Of a stretch of 64,000 nucleotides of DNA, positions 33,129 through 40,430 are shown piece after piece. Both the position numbers and the translations under genes were made by a program. The notes beneath the pieces were generated by a model. That model did no database searches, was not told where the DNA came from, and saw nothing but the letters and a program-made list of their open reading frames with translations. The stretch spans positions 1,867,001 through 1,931,000 of the forward strand of contig NZ_JAATJC010000001.1 in assembly GCF_011927725.1 (NCBI RefSeq), in the 5' to 3' direction. Positions within the stretch are counted from its first letter, which is position 1, and each line of letters starts with the position of its first letter. Source of the DNA: Sphingomonas kaistensis (GTDB lineage Bacteria > Pseudomonadota > Alphaproteobacteria > Sphingomonadales > Sphingomonadaceae).

Positions 33129-33838
33129 GCGAAAAAGACATCCAAGCGGGCGAATTGGCCCTCAGGCTGCTGGACGGCGAGGAATTGCTCGCCGCGCGCC
33201 GGCTGCTGGTCGAAGATCCCGACTTCGCCGCCGCGGTGGCGCAGTGGGAGAGCCGCTTCGCCCCTTGGTATGACGAATTTCCCGAGCGTGCGCTTCCCGC
33301 AGACCTGTGGTCGCGAATCGAGGCACGGCTGGCGCGCGGCGGCGATGCCCTGGTGATTTCGCTCAAGCGGCAGCTCCGCGCGTGGCGGGCTGCGGCGGCA
33401 ATCGGCGGAGGGGCGGCGATCGCGGCTGCGCTGGCCTTGCTGCTGGTGCCCACCACGGTTACCCCGCCACCGGTCGCCCCGCCGGTCGAAAGCCCCGTGC
33501 GCGGACCCTTGCTGGTCGCTTCGGTCGACGCCGGCACCACGGCGGTGGTCGGCCTGACCTATCTGTCCGACAGCGGCGAACTGCTGATCGTTCCGGCCCG
33601 GCTCGCGGTGCCCGATCGCCGGGCCCGGCAACTGTGGCTGATCCCGGCCGGCCAGGCTCCGGTCTCGCTCGGCCTGGTCGAGGGCGAGGCGCCGCAGCGG
33701 CGCGTGCTGGCCACGGCTGTCCGTCAGCAGATTGCGCTGGGTGCGACCGTCGCCATCTCCGACGAGCCCACCGGCGGCTCGCCGACCGGCCTGCCTACCG
33801 GCGAGGTGCTGGGCACCGGAACGTTGCAGCAGGGATAG
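33125..33838 (+). CDS. Anti-sigma factor, RskA type
   Basis: A 237-residue membrane-anchored protein. The N-terminal cytoplasmic part (residues 1-85) has the RskA-like helices ALRLLDGEELLAARRLL and VAQWESRFAPWYDEF that hold the sigma factor. One transmembrane segment spans residues ~88-110. The periplasmic part is the RskA domain (ARQLWLIPAGQAPVSLGLV). It should sequester the ECF sigma factor until proteolysis releases it. ATG 33125 overlaps the sigma stop (ATGA). Downstream is a fasciclin lipoprotein, the same gene order as sigK-rskA with fasciclin targets in mycobacteria. Confidence 0.88.
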   Translation: MSEKDIQAGELALRLLDGEELLAARRLLVEDPDFAAAVAQWESRFAPWYDEFPERALPADLWSRIEARLARGGDALVISLKRQLRAWRAAAAIGGGAAIAAALALLLVPTTVTPPPVAPPVESPVRGPLLVASVDAGTTAVVGLTYLSDSGELLIVPARLAVPDRRARQLWLIPAGQAPVSLGLVEGEAPQRRVLATAVRQQIALGATVAISDEPTGGSPTGLPTGEVLGTGTLQQG

Positions 33839-33847
33839 CCTCCACTG

Positions 33848-33874
33848 CATCCGGCGCGGGCGCCGCGCCGTAAC
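33848..33874 (+). promoter_or_regulatory. Candidate ECF (SigK-like) promoter or hairpin before the fasciclin gene
   Basis: CATCC (33848-33852) and CGTAAC (33869-33874) are 16 bases apart, resembling an ECF -35/-10 pair. The spacer is itself a perfect 7-bp GC hairpin (GGCGCGG/CCGCGCC), so the same bases could instead be a terminator-like structure; no T tract follows. Confidence 0.35.
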
Positions 33875-33913
33875 TCCTTCGAGCCCGCAGTCGGGCAAAC
33901 AGGGAGTTTTCCG

Positions 33914-34504
33914 ATGAACAAGAAGCCGCTGATCCTGATCCTGAGCGCGATGCCGCTCGCCGGTTGCATGACCATGGCCGAGACCGGTTCCGACACCGGC
34001 ATGGCGATGAGCGCTCCGGCCGATACCGTCACCGTTGGCGGCGCGCCGATGTACGCTAACCGCACCATCGTCGCGAACGCGGTCAACTCGGCCGATCACA
34101 CGACGCTGGTCGCCGCGGTCAAGGCCGCCGGCCTGGTCGACACCCTGAACGGCGCCGGTCCGTTCACCGTCTTCGCGCCGACCAACGCCGCCTTCGCCGC
34201 CTTGCCGGCCGGCACCGTCGACACCCTGCTAAAGCCCGAGAACAAGGCCCAGCTGACGAGCGTCTTGACCTATCATGTGGTGGGGGGCCGCCTGACCGCC
34301 GCCGACCTGATGGAGCGGATCCGCGCCGGAGGCGGCAGCGCGATGCTGACCACCGTCCAAGGCGGAATGCTGACCGCACGCATGTCGGGCAGCAACATCG
34401 TCGTCACCGACGCCGCGGGCGGCACCGCCACCGTGACCCAGGCCGACGTGCTTCAGTCCAACGGCGTGATCCACGTCACCGACAAGGTTTTCCTTCCCGG
34501 CTGA
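33914..34504 (+). CDS. Fasciclin-domain lipoprotein
   Basis: A 196-residue lipoprotein with signal and lipobox LAGC (Cys ~18), a Met/Ser/Ala linker, and one fasciclin (FAS1) domain over residues ~50-195. FAS1 signatures are TIVANAVNSADHTTLVAAVK, split in the usual way from GPFTVFAPTNAAFAALP, then LTYHVVGGRL and the ending NGVIHVTDKVFLP. FAS1 domains mediate adhesion or envelope interactions. It follows the anti-sigma gene by 75 bases and is a likely target of that sigma factor. A GGGAG site lies upstream. Confidence 0.93.
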   Translation: MNKKPLILILSAMPLAGCMTMAETGSDTGMAMSAPADTVTVGGAPMYANRTIVANAVNSADHTTLVAAVKAAGLVDTLNGAGPFTVFAPTNAAFAALPAGTVDTLLKPENKAQLTSVLTYHVVGGRLTAADLMERIRAGGGSAMLTTVQGGMLTARMSGSNIVVTDAAGGTATVTQADVLQSNGVIHVTDKVFLPG

Positions 34505-34515
34505 GCCGGTGAAGA

Positions 34516-34560
34516 GGCCGGTCCGCCTTGATACCTCCTGGGGCGGGCCGGCCTAATTTC
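34516..34560 (+). terminator. Terminator hairpin after the fasciclin gene
   Basis: GGCCGGTCCGCC (34516-34527) pairs with GGCGGGCCGGCC (34542-34553) with one G-T pair and a 14-base loop, followed by TAATTTCCTT. Long stem, moderate T tract. Confidence 0.65.
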
Positions 34561-34576
34561 CTTGAGAGTAGGGCCT

Positions 34577-35107
34577 TCAGCGGGCCTCGATGTCGGTCAC
34601 GAGCGTGTAGGAGGGGCCGGCCCGGCCAAGCCGGCTTTCGTAAAGGCCGAAGCGGCTGACCATCCAAGTCTCGGATGTAAGAGCCGCATGGCGAGTGAGC
34701 CAGAGTTGCACGTCGGGCCGTGGGCGACTCCAGCGCGCCAGCGTGATGTGCGGATGGAAGGCGCGGGTTTCGGGCGCCACGCCGGCGGACTGCACTGCCC
34801 GCTCGACCTTTCCAGCCAGCGCCATCACCGGGTCGCGCGGCTCGATCCCGGCCCACAGGGCGCCGTGGCGGCGGTGGGCGAAGCAACCGGTGCCGTTCAG
34901 ACGCAGCGGGAAAGCGGCAAAGGCGAGCGACGACAGGGCCGCGGCAATGTCCTCGGCCATCACCCCGTCGACTTCTCCGATGAAGCGCAGGGTGAGGTGA
35001 AGCTGGTCGGCATGGACCCAGCGCAGGCTGTCCGGACCCTCCTCCAGGTCGAGCAGCAGGTCGGCGACATCCTCGGGAACGGGCAGGGCGACGAACAAGC
35101 GGTGCAT
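34577..35107 (-). CDS. thpR: RNA 2',3'-cyclic phosphodiesterase (2H family)
   Basis: A 176-residue 2H phosphoesterase with both HxT motifs: LHLTLRFIG (~residue 37) and FHPHITLAR (~residue 118), starting with the family's MHRLFVALPVP. ThpR opens 2',3'-cyclic phosphates on RNA ends and can act as a 2'-5' ligase in vitro. It is the last gene of a tight minus-strand operon, six bases after the K+ channel gene. Why it is linked to that membrane module is unclear. Enzyme family is certain; physiological substrate is not. Confidence 0.93.
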   Translation of the reverse strand: MHRLFVALPVPEDVADLLLDLEEGPDSLRWVHADQLHLTLRFIGEVDGVMAEDIAAALSSLAFAAFPLRLNGTGCFAHRRHGALWAGIEPRDPVMALAGKVERAVQSAGVAPETRAFHPHITLARWSRPRPDVQLWLTRHAALTSETWMVSRFGLYESRLGRAGPSYTLVTDIEAR

Positions 35108-35113
35108 GGGGGC

Positions 35114-35488
35114 CTAACGTCCCTCGATACGCTCCAGACGCTCTTCCAGCCGGGCGAGGGTAGCAAGGATGCGTTCCTGCTCCTCGTGGGTGAATTCGTG
35201 CCGGTCCTCGTTCAACCGTTCGATCAAGCGAACGATGATCATCGGTGCGACGATGAAGATCGAGGCGTGCATCAGGAACACCGACAGGATCATGCCGCCC
35301 AGCGTCTTGGCGCTGATGTCGCCATAGCCGGTCGAGGTGGCGGTGGTCGCGGCCCAGTACAGGCTTTCGGTCAGCGCGCGGCTTTCGAACCAGCTGAACA
35401 GGACGGCGCAGACGGACAGCAGCGCGACATAGAGCAGGGCGAGTTCGCGCAGGGTGTCGGTCGCAGCGCGAAGGCGGGAGGTAGCCAT
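35114..35488 (-). CDS. Two-transmembrane potassium channel with C-terminal coiled coil
   Basis: A 124-residue minimal ion channel: TM1 (residues ~15-33), a pore helix and selectivity filter in TATSTGYGD, TM2 (about residues 63-85, GGMILSVFLMHASIFIVAPM), then a charged coiled coil with heptads (EEQERILATLARLEERLERI) that should drive tetramer assembly. The TxGYGD filter indicates K+ selectivity. No ligand-binding domain is attached. It lies three bases after the glutathionylspermidine-synthase-like gene and six before thpR. Confidence 0.9.
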   Translation of the reverse strand: MATSRLRAATDTLRELALLYVALLSVCAVLFSWFESRALTESLYWAATTATSTGYGDISAKTLGGMILSVFLMHASIFIVAPMIIVRLIERLNEDRHEFTHEEQERILATLARLEERLERIEGR

Positions 35489-35491
35489 GGG

Positions 35492-36634
35492 TCAGCCCTC
35501 GATGATGTGGGGGACGAAGCGGGCATCGTCGGCAGTGATCCGGCCGCCTTCGCGGATGCCGAGCCCGGCCGCCTCGCCGCCGACGGTCCACACGCCGAGC
35601 ACCGGATAGGCGCCGTCGAAGGAGGGCAGGGGATAGAGCGCCTGGTACAATTGTCCTAACTCCCGGTAGGGCCCCTCCGAGCGGGCGGTTTCGCGCCCGG
35701 CCTCGACGATCACGACGTTGGCGCCCTCGCGGGCGAGGATCGGCTTCACGACATGGTCGGGGCCGACGCTGGCCGCATCCCAGCCGGCGGGGAGGAGGTT
35801 GGGGTGCTTGGGCTCCAGCTCATGGAGCAGGGGCAGGATCGCCTTGTTGGACCACAGCATCTTCCAGATCGGCTCGAGCCACAGGCAGCTGTCCATGCGC
35901 CGGACGATCTCGCGGCCATAGTTCTCGGCGACGATCCATTCCCACGGGTAGAGCTTGAACAGCGCGGTGATGAGATAATCTTCCTCGTCGACGATGCGGC
36001 CCTCGGAATCGAGGCCGATCCTATCGATCAGCACCCCGCGCGTTTCGAGCCCGGCCTGTTCGGCGAGGTCGCGCATATAGGTCGCGGTGACCGTATCCTC
36101 GTGCAGGTCGTCGGCGTGGTGGGTCACCCACAGGCGGCCGCCGAGGTCGCGGGCCATGAAGCGCCAGCGCTCGATCAGTTTGTCATGCAGCGACGTGAAC
36201 TGGTCGTGGTCGGGGAAGACCTCTTCCTTCCACTGCCACTGGACCACGCCGGCCTCCAGCATCGAGGTCGGGGTGTCGCAATTATATTCGAACAGCTTGG
36301 GCTCGCCGGTGCCGTCCCAGCCGAAGTCGAAGCGGCCATAGTCGAGGGCAGGGCGGTCGCGCTTCCATTCGGCCAGCACAGCGTCGATCGCCCAGTCGGG
36401 AATGCCGAAGCGGGCGAGCTTCTCGGGCCGCTTGGCGAGGTGGTCACCGGCCTTGAGAAAAAGCTCGTGGCAGCGCTCGGCGGCGGCTTCCAGCGTCTCG
36501 ATCTGCTTCAGGGTGAAGACGTAGGTGGCGCTTTCGTCCCAGTAGGGCTTGCCGTCCTGGGTGTGCCAGACCAGCCCCTGTTCCTCGACGATCCGTTGCC
36601 AGCCCTCACGCGGGCGGAGGCTGCGGCGCTGCAT
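35492..36634 (-). CDS. Glutathionylspermidine synthase-like ATP-grasp ligase (YjfC/YgiC type)
   Basis: A 380-residue protein of the GspS C-terminal/YjfC family: an N-terminal pre-ATP-grasp part, then EPKLFEYNCDTPTSMLEAG, the central RIGLDSEG, LWSNKAILPLLHELEP with an ATP-grasp Lys, HVVKPILAREGANV with another, and a C-terminal SFDGAYPVLGVWTVGG. It lacks the amidase domain of E. coli Gsp. Relatives YgiC and YjfC ligate ATP-dependently but their substrates are unresolved. ATG 36634 follows the upstream stop by two bases. Operon neighbours DUF350 and a DUF1190-like lipoprotein match the E. coli yjfL-yjfM-yjfC order. Confidence 0.88.
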   Translation of the reverse strand: MQRRSLRPREGWQRIVEEQGLVWHTQDGKPYWDESATYVFTLKQIETLEAAAERCHELFLKAGDHLAKRPEKLARFGIPDWAIDAVLAEWKRDRPALDYGRFDFGWDGTGEPKLFEYNCDTPTSMLEAGVVQWQWKEEVFPDHDQFTSLHDKLIERWRFMARDLGGRLWVTHHADDLHEDTVTATYMRDLAEQAGLETRGVLIDRIGLDSEGRIVDEEDYLITALFKLYPWEWIVAENYGREIVRRMDSCLWLEPIWKMLWSNKAILPLLHELEPKHPNLLPAGWDAASVGPDHVVKPILAREGANVVIVEAGRETARSEGPYRELGQLYQALYPLPSFDGAYPVLGVWTVGGEAAGLGIREGGRITADDARFVPHIIEG

Positions 36635-36636
36635 GC

Positions 36637-37005
36637 CTATCCGCCGCGTCCGAAGCTGCGGCCGCTGCTGCCGAGGCCGCCGCGCGAAATGGCCGAGGAG
36701 CGCGCCATGTTGCTCGCCGCAGGTGCCCGCACATAGGCGCCGCCCAGGGGGCTGCGGCTGACGTAGGAAGCGTAGCGCTTGTCGCGGATGTTGTCGTAAT
36801 AATAAGGGATCGGAGCGCCCGAGCGGAGGTAGTAGAAGCTCCCGCCGCCGCGCCGTTCGCAATAGTCGTCGGCGATGCGCTGGCCCCAGTCGTCGGCGCA
36901 GATGCGGGTGTTCCCCGCCGCGCGAAGGTCGTCGCCATCCGAGCAGCCGGCCAGCCCGGCGAGCGCCGCGGCAAGGGTGACCGTCAGGGTGAGTTTCTTT
37001 TCCAT
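36637..37005 (-). CDS. Small lipoprotein, DUF1190-like
   Basis: A 122-residue lipoprotein with lipobox LAGC (Cys ~21), two further Cys in RICADDWGQR and DDYCERRGG, an aromatic stretch (GSFYYLRSGAPIPYYYD) and a Gly/Ser/Arg tail (SRGGLGSSGRSFGRGG). E. coli YgiB/YjfM (DUF1190) ends in a similar RGGFG/SRS/GG tail and sits beside YgiC/YjfC, so DUF1190 kinship is inferred from tail and context, not from a full alignment. It is much shorter than the ~220-residue enteric proteins. Four bases separate it from DUF350 and two from the ligase gene. Confidence 0.72.
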   Translation of the reverse strand: MEKKLTLTVTLAAALAGLAGCSDGDDLRAAGNTRICADDWGQRIADDYCERRGGGSFYYLRSGAPIPYYYDNIRDKRYASYVSRSPLGGAYVRAPAASNMARSSAISRGGLGSSGRSFGRGG

Positions 37006-37009
37006 CGTC

Positions 37010-37435
37010 CTACGGGACCATGCAGGCGGCCTGGAGCACGCCGATGCCCAGACCCATGCCGCCGACGAAGATGCCGCTGGAGGTGCAGCCCTCGTCGATC
37101 TTGGAGGAGATGCCGCGGAACAGCAGCCGCGCGATCACCACGAACACCAGCAGCTGGACGATCGCCGCGACGGCGCCCCACAACAGCATGTCGGGAATGG
37201 ACACGCTGTTGCCGATCACCACCGCCACCGGCAGCGCGAAGCCGAGGAAGGTCCCGGTCAGCTGCAGGGCCGCGGCGCTGTTGCCGGCGCGGATGAGCTC
37301 CAGCTCACGATGCGGGGTCAATTGTATGTAGAGCGTAAGGAATGCCGCCGCGAGCAGCAGCGCGGCACCGAAATAGGCAAGGAAGTGCGACAGCACCGCC
37401 GTGAAATAACCGAACAATTTGTATCCCCCCGTCAA
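37010..37435 (-). CDS. DUF350 membrane protein (YjfL-like)
   Basis: A 141-residue protein with four hydrophobic segments: about residues 8-35, 55-75, 82-104 and 120-138. It carries the DUF350 pattern (LTLYIQLTPHRELELI, ALQLTGTFLGFALPVA, ISSKIDEG). YjfL is the E. coli member and also precedes a DUF1190 lipoprotein and a GspS-like ligase. Function unknown; it may form a membrane channel or scaffold for the ligase. It is the first gene of the five-gene operon. Upstream, a GGAAC on this strand is followed by CGGTAT with the wrong spacing, so no promoter is called. Confidence 0.85.
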   Translation of the reverse strand: MTGGYKLFGYFTAVLSHFLAYFGAALLLAAAFLTLYIQLTPHRELELIRAGNSAAALQLTGTFLGFALPVAVVIGNSVSIPDMLLWGAVAAIVQLLVFVVIARLLFRGISSKIDEGCTSSGIFVGGMGLGIGVLQAACMVP

Positions 37436-37530
37436 TCGCCGCGAAGAGTAGCAAAGGGCGGCTTTTGCGCAAGCGCCGGCCAGCGATACCGTCTCTCGGC
37501 CGGCCGCGCCGTTCCGCTCACGGAAATTCC

Positions 37531-37561
37531 TTGAAACCTTTACCCCCCTCCACGATATAGT
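37531..37561 (+). promoter_or_regulatory. Candidate promoter of the Bax-inhibitor gene
   Basis: TTGAAA (37531-37536) is followed by GATATAGT; taking GATATA gives a 17-base spacer and TATAGT a 19-base one. A 7-bp leader hairpin (37572-37588) follows directly before the GGAG ribosome binding site. Confidence 0.45.
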
Positions 37562-37607
37562 GTGACGTGGACGGGCCGCTTCGGCCCGCCGACGATGGAG
37601 CTTGAAA

Positions 37608-38339
37608 ATGCAGAACTGGTCTGACCCTCGAACGACGACCGCGTTCGACCCGGCCGTCTCGGTCGGCGTTCCGCGTGCCGCTCGCGATGCGGGCCTGCGG
37701 TCCTACATGTTGAGCGTTTACAACTACATGGCCTCGGGCGTGCTGCTGACCGGCATCGTCGCCCTGCTGTTCGCGTCGAGCGGCCTTGCCCAGCAAGTGC
37801 TGTCGACCCCGCTGCGCTGGGTGATCATGCTCGCCCCCTTGGGCTTCGTGATGGCGATGAGCTTCGGCCTCAATCGCATGTCCACCGCGACCCTGCAGAT
37901 GCTCTACTGGGCATTCACGGTCGTCATGGGCCTGTCGATGAGCTCGATCTTCCTGGTCTACACCGGGACGAGCATCGCACAGACCTTCTTCGCGGTGTCT
38001 GCGGCGTTCGCCGGCCTCAGCCTGTTCGGCTACACGACCAAGAAGGACCTGTCCGGCATGGGCACGTTCCTGATCATGGGCGTGATCGGCCTGCTGGTGG
38101 CGATGGTCATCAACATCTTCCTTCAGTCGAGCGCCCTGGCGTTCGGGATCAGCGCCATCGGCGTGCTGATCTTCGCCGGCCTGACCGCCTACGACACGCA
38201 GAAGATCAAGAGCATGTACGCCTATGTCGCTGGCACCGACATGATGGGCAAGGTCGTGATCATGGGGGCGCTGAACCTCTATCTCGACTTCATCAACATG
38301 TTCACCTTCCTGCTGAGCTTCATGGGCAACCGCGACTAA
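37608..38339 (+). CDS. Bax inhibitor-1/YccA family membrane protein
   Basis: A 243-residue protein with seven hydrophobic segments after a polar ~35-residue N-terminus. BI-1 family patterns are visible: LRSYMLSVYNYMASGVLLTG, MSFGLNRMSTATLQML, FGYTTKKDLSGMGTFLIMG, and the C-terminal AYDTQKIKSMY and ALNLYLDFINMF. Bacterial members act as pH-sensitive Ca2+ leak channels or modulate FtsH; which applies here is unknown. ATG 37608 follows ATGGAG by eight bases; a TTG at 37602 is not needed. A strong terminator follows. Confidence 0.93.
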   Translation: MQNWSDPRTTTAFDPAVSVGVPRAARDAGLRSYMLSVYNYMASGVLLTGIVALLFASSGLAQQVLSTPLRWVIMLAPLGFVMAMSFGLNRMSTATLQMLYWAFTVVMGLSMSSIFLVYTGTSIAQTFFAVSAAFAGLSLFGYTTKKDLSGMGTFLIMGVIGLLVAMVINIFLQSSALAFGISAIGVLIFAGLTAYDTQKIKSMYAYVAGTDMMGKVVIMGALNLYLDFINMFTFLLSFMGNRD

Positions 38340-38368
38340 GCGTACCGTCCGCAAGGGCACAGCGAACA

Positions 38369-38399
38369 GGGCTCGGCGGGAAACCGCCGGGCCCTTTTT
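38369..38399 (+). terminator. Rho-independent terminator
   Basis: GGGCTCGGCGG (38369-38379) pairs with CCGCCGGGCCC (38384-38394), one T-G pair, GAAA loop, then TTTTTC. It lies 30 bases after the Bax-inhibitor gene. Confidence 0.92.
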
Positions 38400-38471
38400 C
38401 TTGTCCGATCGGCGCAGCGCGGGCATGGCCACAGTCGGGCGCCGTTCCGTGCGCCGGGGGTGCGTTGCGTG

Positions 38472-39527
38472 ATGGATCGAAGAGGGTTCGTGACCGGGGT
38501 GCTTTCGCTCGGCCTTCCAGCCAGCGGGTGGGTCAGGCCGACAAGCCGACCGCGCATCGCCGCCCTTCTCGCGATCGACTTGCCTTCCGGCTTTAATGGC
38601 GTCCTCGCCTATGCCCGGGGCGGGCGGATCGAGGCGCTTCGACCCGTGGGTGTGGCCGATATCGAACGCGGTCTCCCCATCACGGCGGCGACGACGTTTC
38701 GCTGGGGATCGGCAACCAAATGGCTGGCGAGCGTCGCCGCGCTGCGTCTGGCGGAGAGGGGAAAGCTTCGGCTCGACGCTCCGATCGTCGACTATCTTCC
38801 CGCTTTCCGCCGCGACACAGGCAGTCGCGTAACGGTCCGGCACCTGCTTTCGAATACCAGCGGCGTCCCCGACCTGTTGAGCCGCCGGCTGGGAGCCGAG
38901 CCCGAGCTTCGCACATCGACCGCGACGGCCGCGCAAATCGTCGCGCGTTTCGGCGGCGGAGACCTGATGTTCGAGCCGGGCAAGGGCTGGGACTATGCGG
39001 CCCTCAACTGGGTCATGCTGGTCGCCATCCTGGAAACGGTCGGGCGGACCGACTTTGCGACCTTGCTTGGTTCGCTGGTGCTCCGGCCGGTCGGCATGAC
39101 CGGAGCCCGGCTGGCGCAAATCGGACAAGCCGAGCTCCCGACCCTGGCGGTCGCCTATGATGCCGCGACCCCGCCGCGCCGAAAGGTATCGCCCGCGCCT
39201 GCTTTCATCGCCGCGAGCGGCAACATCGCCGGAACCGCCACCGATGCGGTTCGGGCGGCGCACGGGATCTTCCATGGCCGGCTGCTGCAGCCCCAGTCGC
39301 GGCGCCTCCTCACCCACGTCAACTGGTCGGCCGAAGACTATGCCCTTGGCGGACGCGTTCGCGCCCTCGGCGGTGAGCCCTGGGCATGGGAAGCCGGCAA
39401 GATGGGCGGATATCGCGCGCTCATCGCGCATCGCTTGAAGGAGAGCGAGACGATCGTCTTGTTCGCGACCGGCGATCAGGAGCAATCGGTGCTTTCCGGC
39501 TGGGCCGAGCGCATCATCCTGAGCTGA
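38472..39527 (+). CDS. Serine hydrolase of the beta-lactamase/PBP-like family
   Basis: A 351-residue exported protein. The N-terminus MDRRGFVTGVLSLGLPASG looks like a twin-arginine-type signal. The nucleophile motif SxxK is GSATKWLAS (~residue 80), followed by HLLSNTSGVPDLL, typical of class C beta-lactamase-like esterases. The second motif is WDYAALNW, where the usual YxN asparagine is displaced; a clear HxG/KTG motif is not obvious near the end (EAGKMGGYRAL is the closest). It may be an esterase, D-amino peptidase or PBP4-like hydrolase; true beta-lactamase activity is not supported. ATG 38472 is preferred to GTG 38460. Confidence 0.85.
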   Translation: MDRRGFVTGVLSLGLPASGWVRPTSRPRIAALLAIDLPSGFNGVLAYARGGRIEALRPVGVADIERGLPITAATTFRWGSATKWLASVAALRLAERGKLRLDAPIVDYLPAFRRDTGSRVTVRHLLSNTSGVPDLLSRRLGAEPELRTSTATAAQIVARFGGGDLMFEPGKGWDYAALNWVMLVAILETVGRTDFATLLGSLVLRPVGMTGARLAQIGQAELPTLAVAYDAATPPRRKVSPAPAFIAASGNIAGTATDAVRAAHGIFHGRLLQPQSRRLLTHVNWSAEDYALGGRVRALGGEPWAWEAGKMGGYRALIAHRLKESETIVLFATGDQEQSVLSGWAERIILS

Positions 39528-39545
39528 AACCAGCCACGCACATTC

Positions 39546-39574
39546 TTGCGCCAGGTTAGCGATTCGCCTTAAAA
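39546..39574 (+). promoter_or_regulatory. Candidate sigma-70 promoter of the 268-residue membrane protein gene
   Basis: TTGCGC (39546-39551) and TTAAAA (39569-39574), 17 bases apart. A perfect 8-bp stem (CGGCTCAT/ATGAGCCG, 39582-39603) lies where the transcript would begin. Confidence 0.45.
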
Positions 39575-39623
39575 GACGGCTCGGCTCATAGGGGAATGAG
39601 CCGCTGAGGCTGGGGATGCGAAG

Positions 39624-40430
39624 ATGCCTTACCGTCATGCTCACTGGTATATTCTGGCTCTGATCCCGCTGATCGGGCTCGCTTTCTGGCCCGGCTACTG
39701 GTCGGTCCTGGCGTCGACGACCTGGCAGTTCCACGCCCACGGCATCACCGCCTTTTCCTGGCTGCTCCTGCTGGCGGCGCAATGCTGGACGATCCAGCAT
39801 GGCGACCGGGCGACGCATCGCCTCGCCGGCCTCGGCAGCCTGGCATTGTTCCCCCTGTTTCTTGCCGGCGGCGCGGGACTGTTCTTCGCCATGGCGGCGA
39901 AGATGAACGCGGGAAGCCCATTCCACGTCCTCTACGCGTCGCGCCTCGCCTGGGTCGACCTTTCCAGCGTCGCGATGATGGCATGGTTCTACTTTGAGGC
40001 ACTGAAGCATCGCCGGAAGGTTCGGCTGCACTCGGCCTACATGCTCGCCACCACCATCGCCCTCCTGCCGCCGATCTTCGGACGGCTGAGCGGGATCCCC
40101 TTGGGCGTGACCGGGCCAGAAACCTTTGACCGCCTCTATCCGGGATTCATCGCCGGGCAGATGATCGCAGCCGCGGCGGCGCTGCTCGTCGCGCGCGGCC
40201 GGGGCCCCGACGGGCGTCCGTGGCTGTGGGCGGCCCTGCTGAGCACGCTCGGCGCGCTTGCCTTTGCGACCATTGGCGGCACCGCGCTTTGGCGGAACCT
40301 GTATTCCGCCATGGCCGATGTCCCGGCGGTGCCGATCATGGTCGCGGCGGCCGCGTTCGGCGTGCTGGTTTCCTGGTCGGGCTGGACCGCCGGCAAGCGC
40401 CCCAGCCCGAGCGGTGCGCTTCCCGCCTAG
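39624..40430 (+). CDS. Polytopic membrane protein of unknown function
   Basis: A 268-residue protein with seven or so hydrophobic segments. Conserved-looking His residues occur at segment ends: FHAHGITAFSW, TIQHGDRATHRLAG and LKHRRKVRLHSAYM. This pattern recalls small haem- or quinone-binding membrane proteins in which a HG...F..W helix is followed by xHRxLG, but I cannot name a family. No signal peptide beyond the first membrane segment. Its stop shares the sequence CTAG with the stop of the convergent dienelactone hydrolase gene. Base composition is like its neighbours. Confidence 0.75.
   Translation: MPYRHAHWYILALIPLIGLAFWPGYWSVLASTTWQFHAHGITAFSWLLLLAAQCWTIQHGDRATHRLAGLGSLALFPLFLAGGAGLFFAMAAKMNAGSPFHVLYASRLAWVDLSSVAMMAWFYFEALKHRRKVRLHSAYMLATTIALLPPIFGRLSGIPLGVTGPETFDRLYPGFIAGQMIAAAAALLVARGRGPDGRPWLWAALLSTLGALAFATIGGTALWRNLYSAMADVPAVPIMVAAAAFGVLVSWSGWTAGKRPSPSGALPA

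Noticed and set aside
37480..37515. EcfG promoter upstream of the DUF350 operon
   Set aside because: GGAAC is present on the minus strand but the spacer to CGGTAT is 19 bases and the -10 lacks CGTT.
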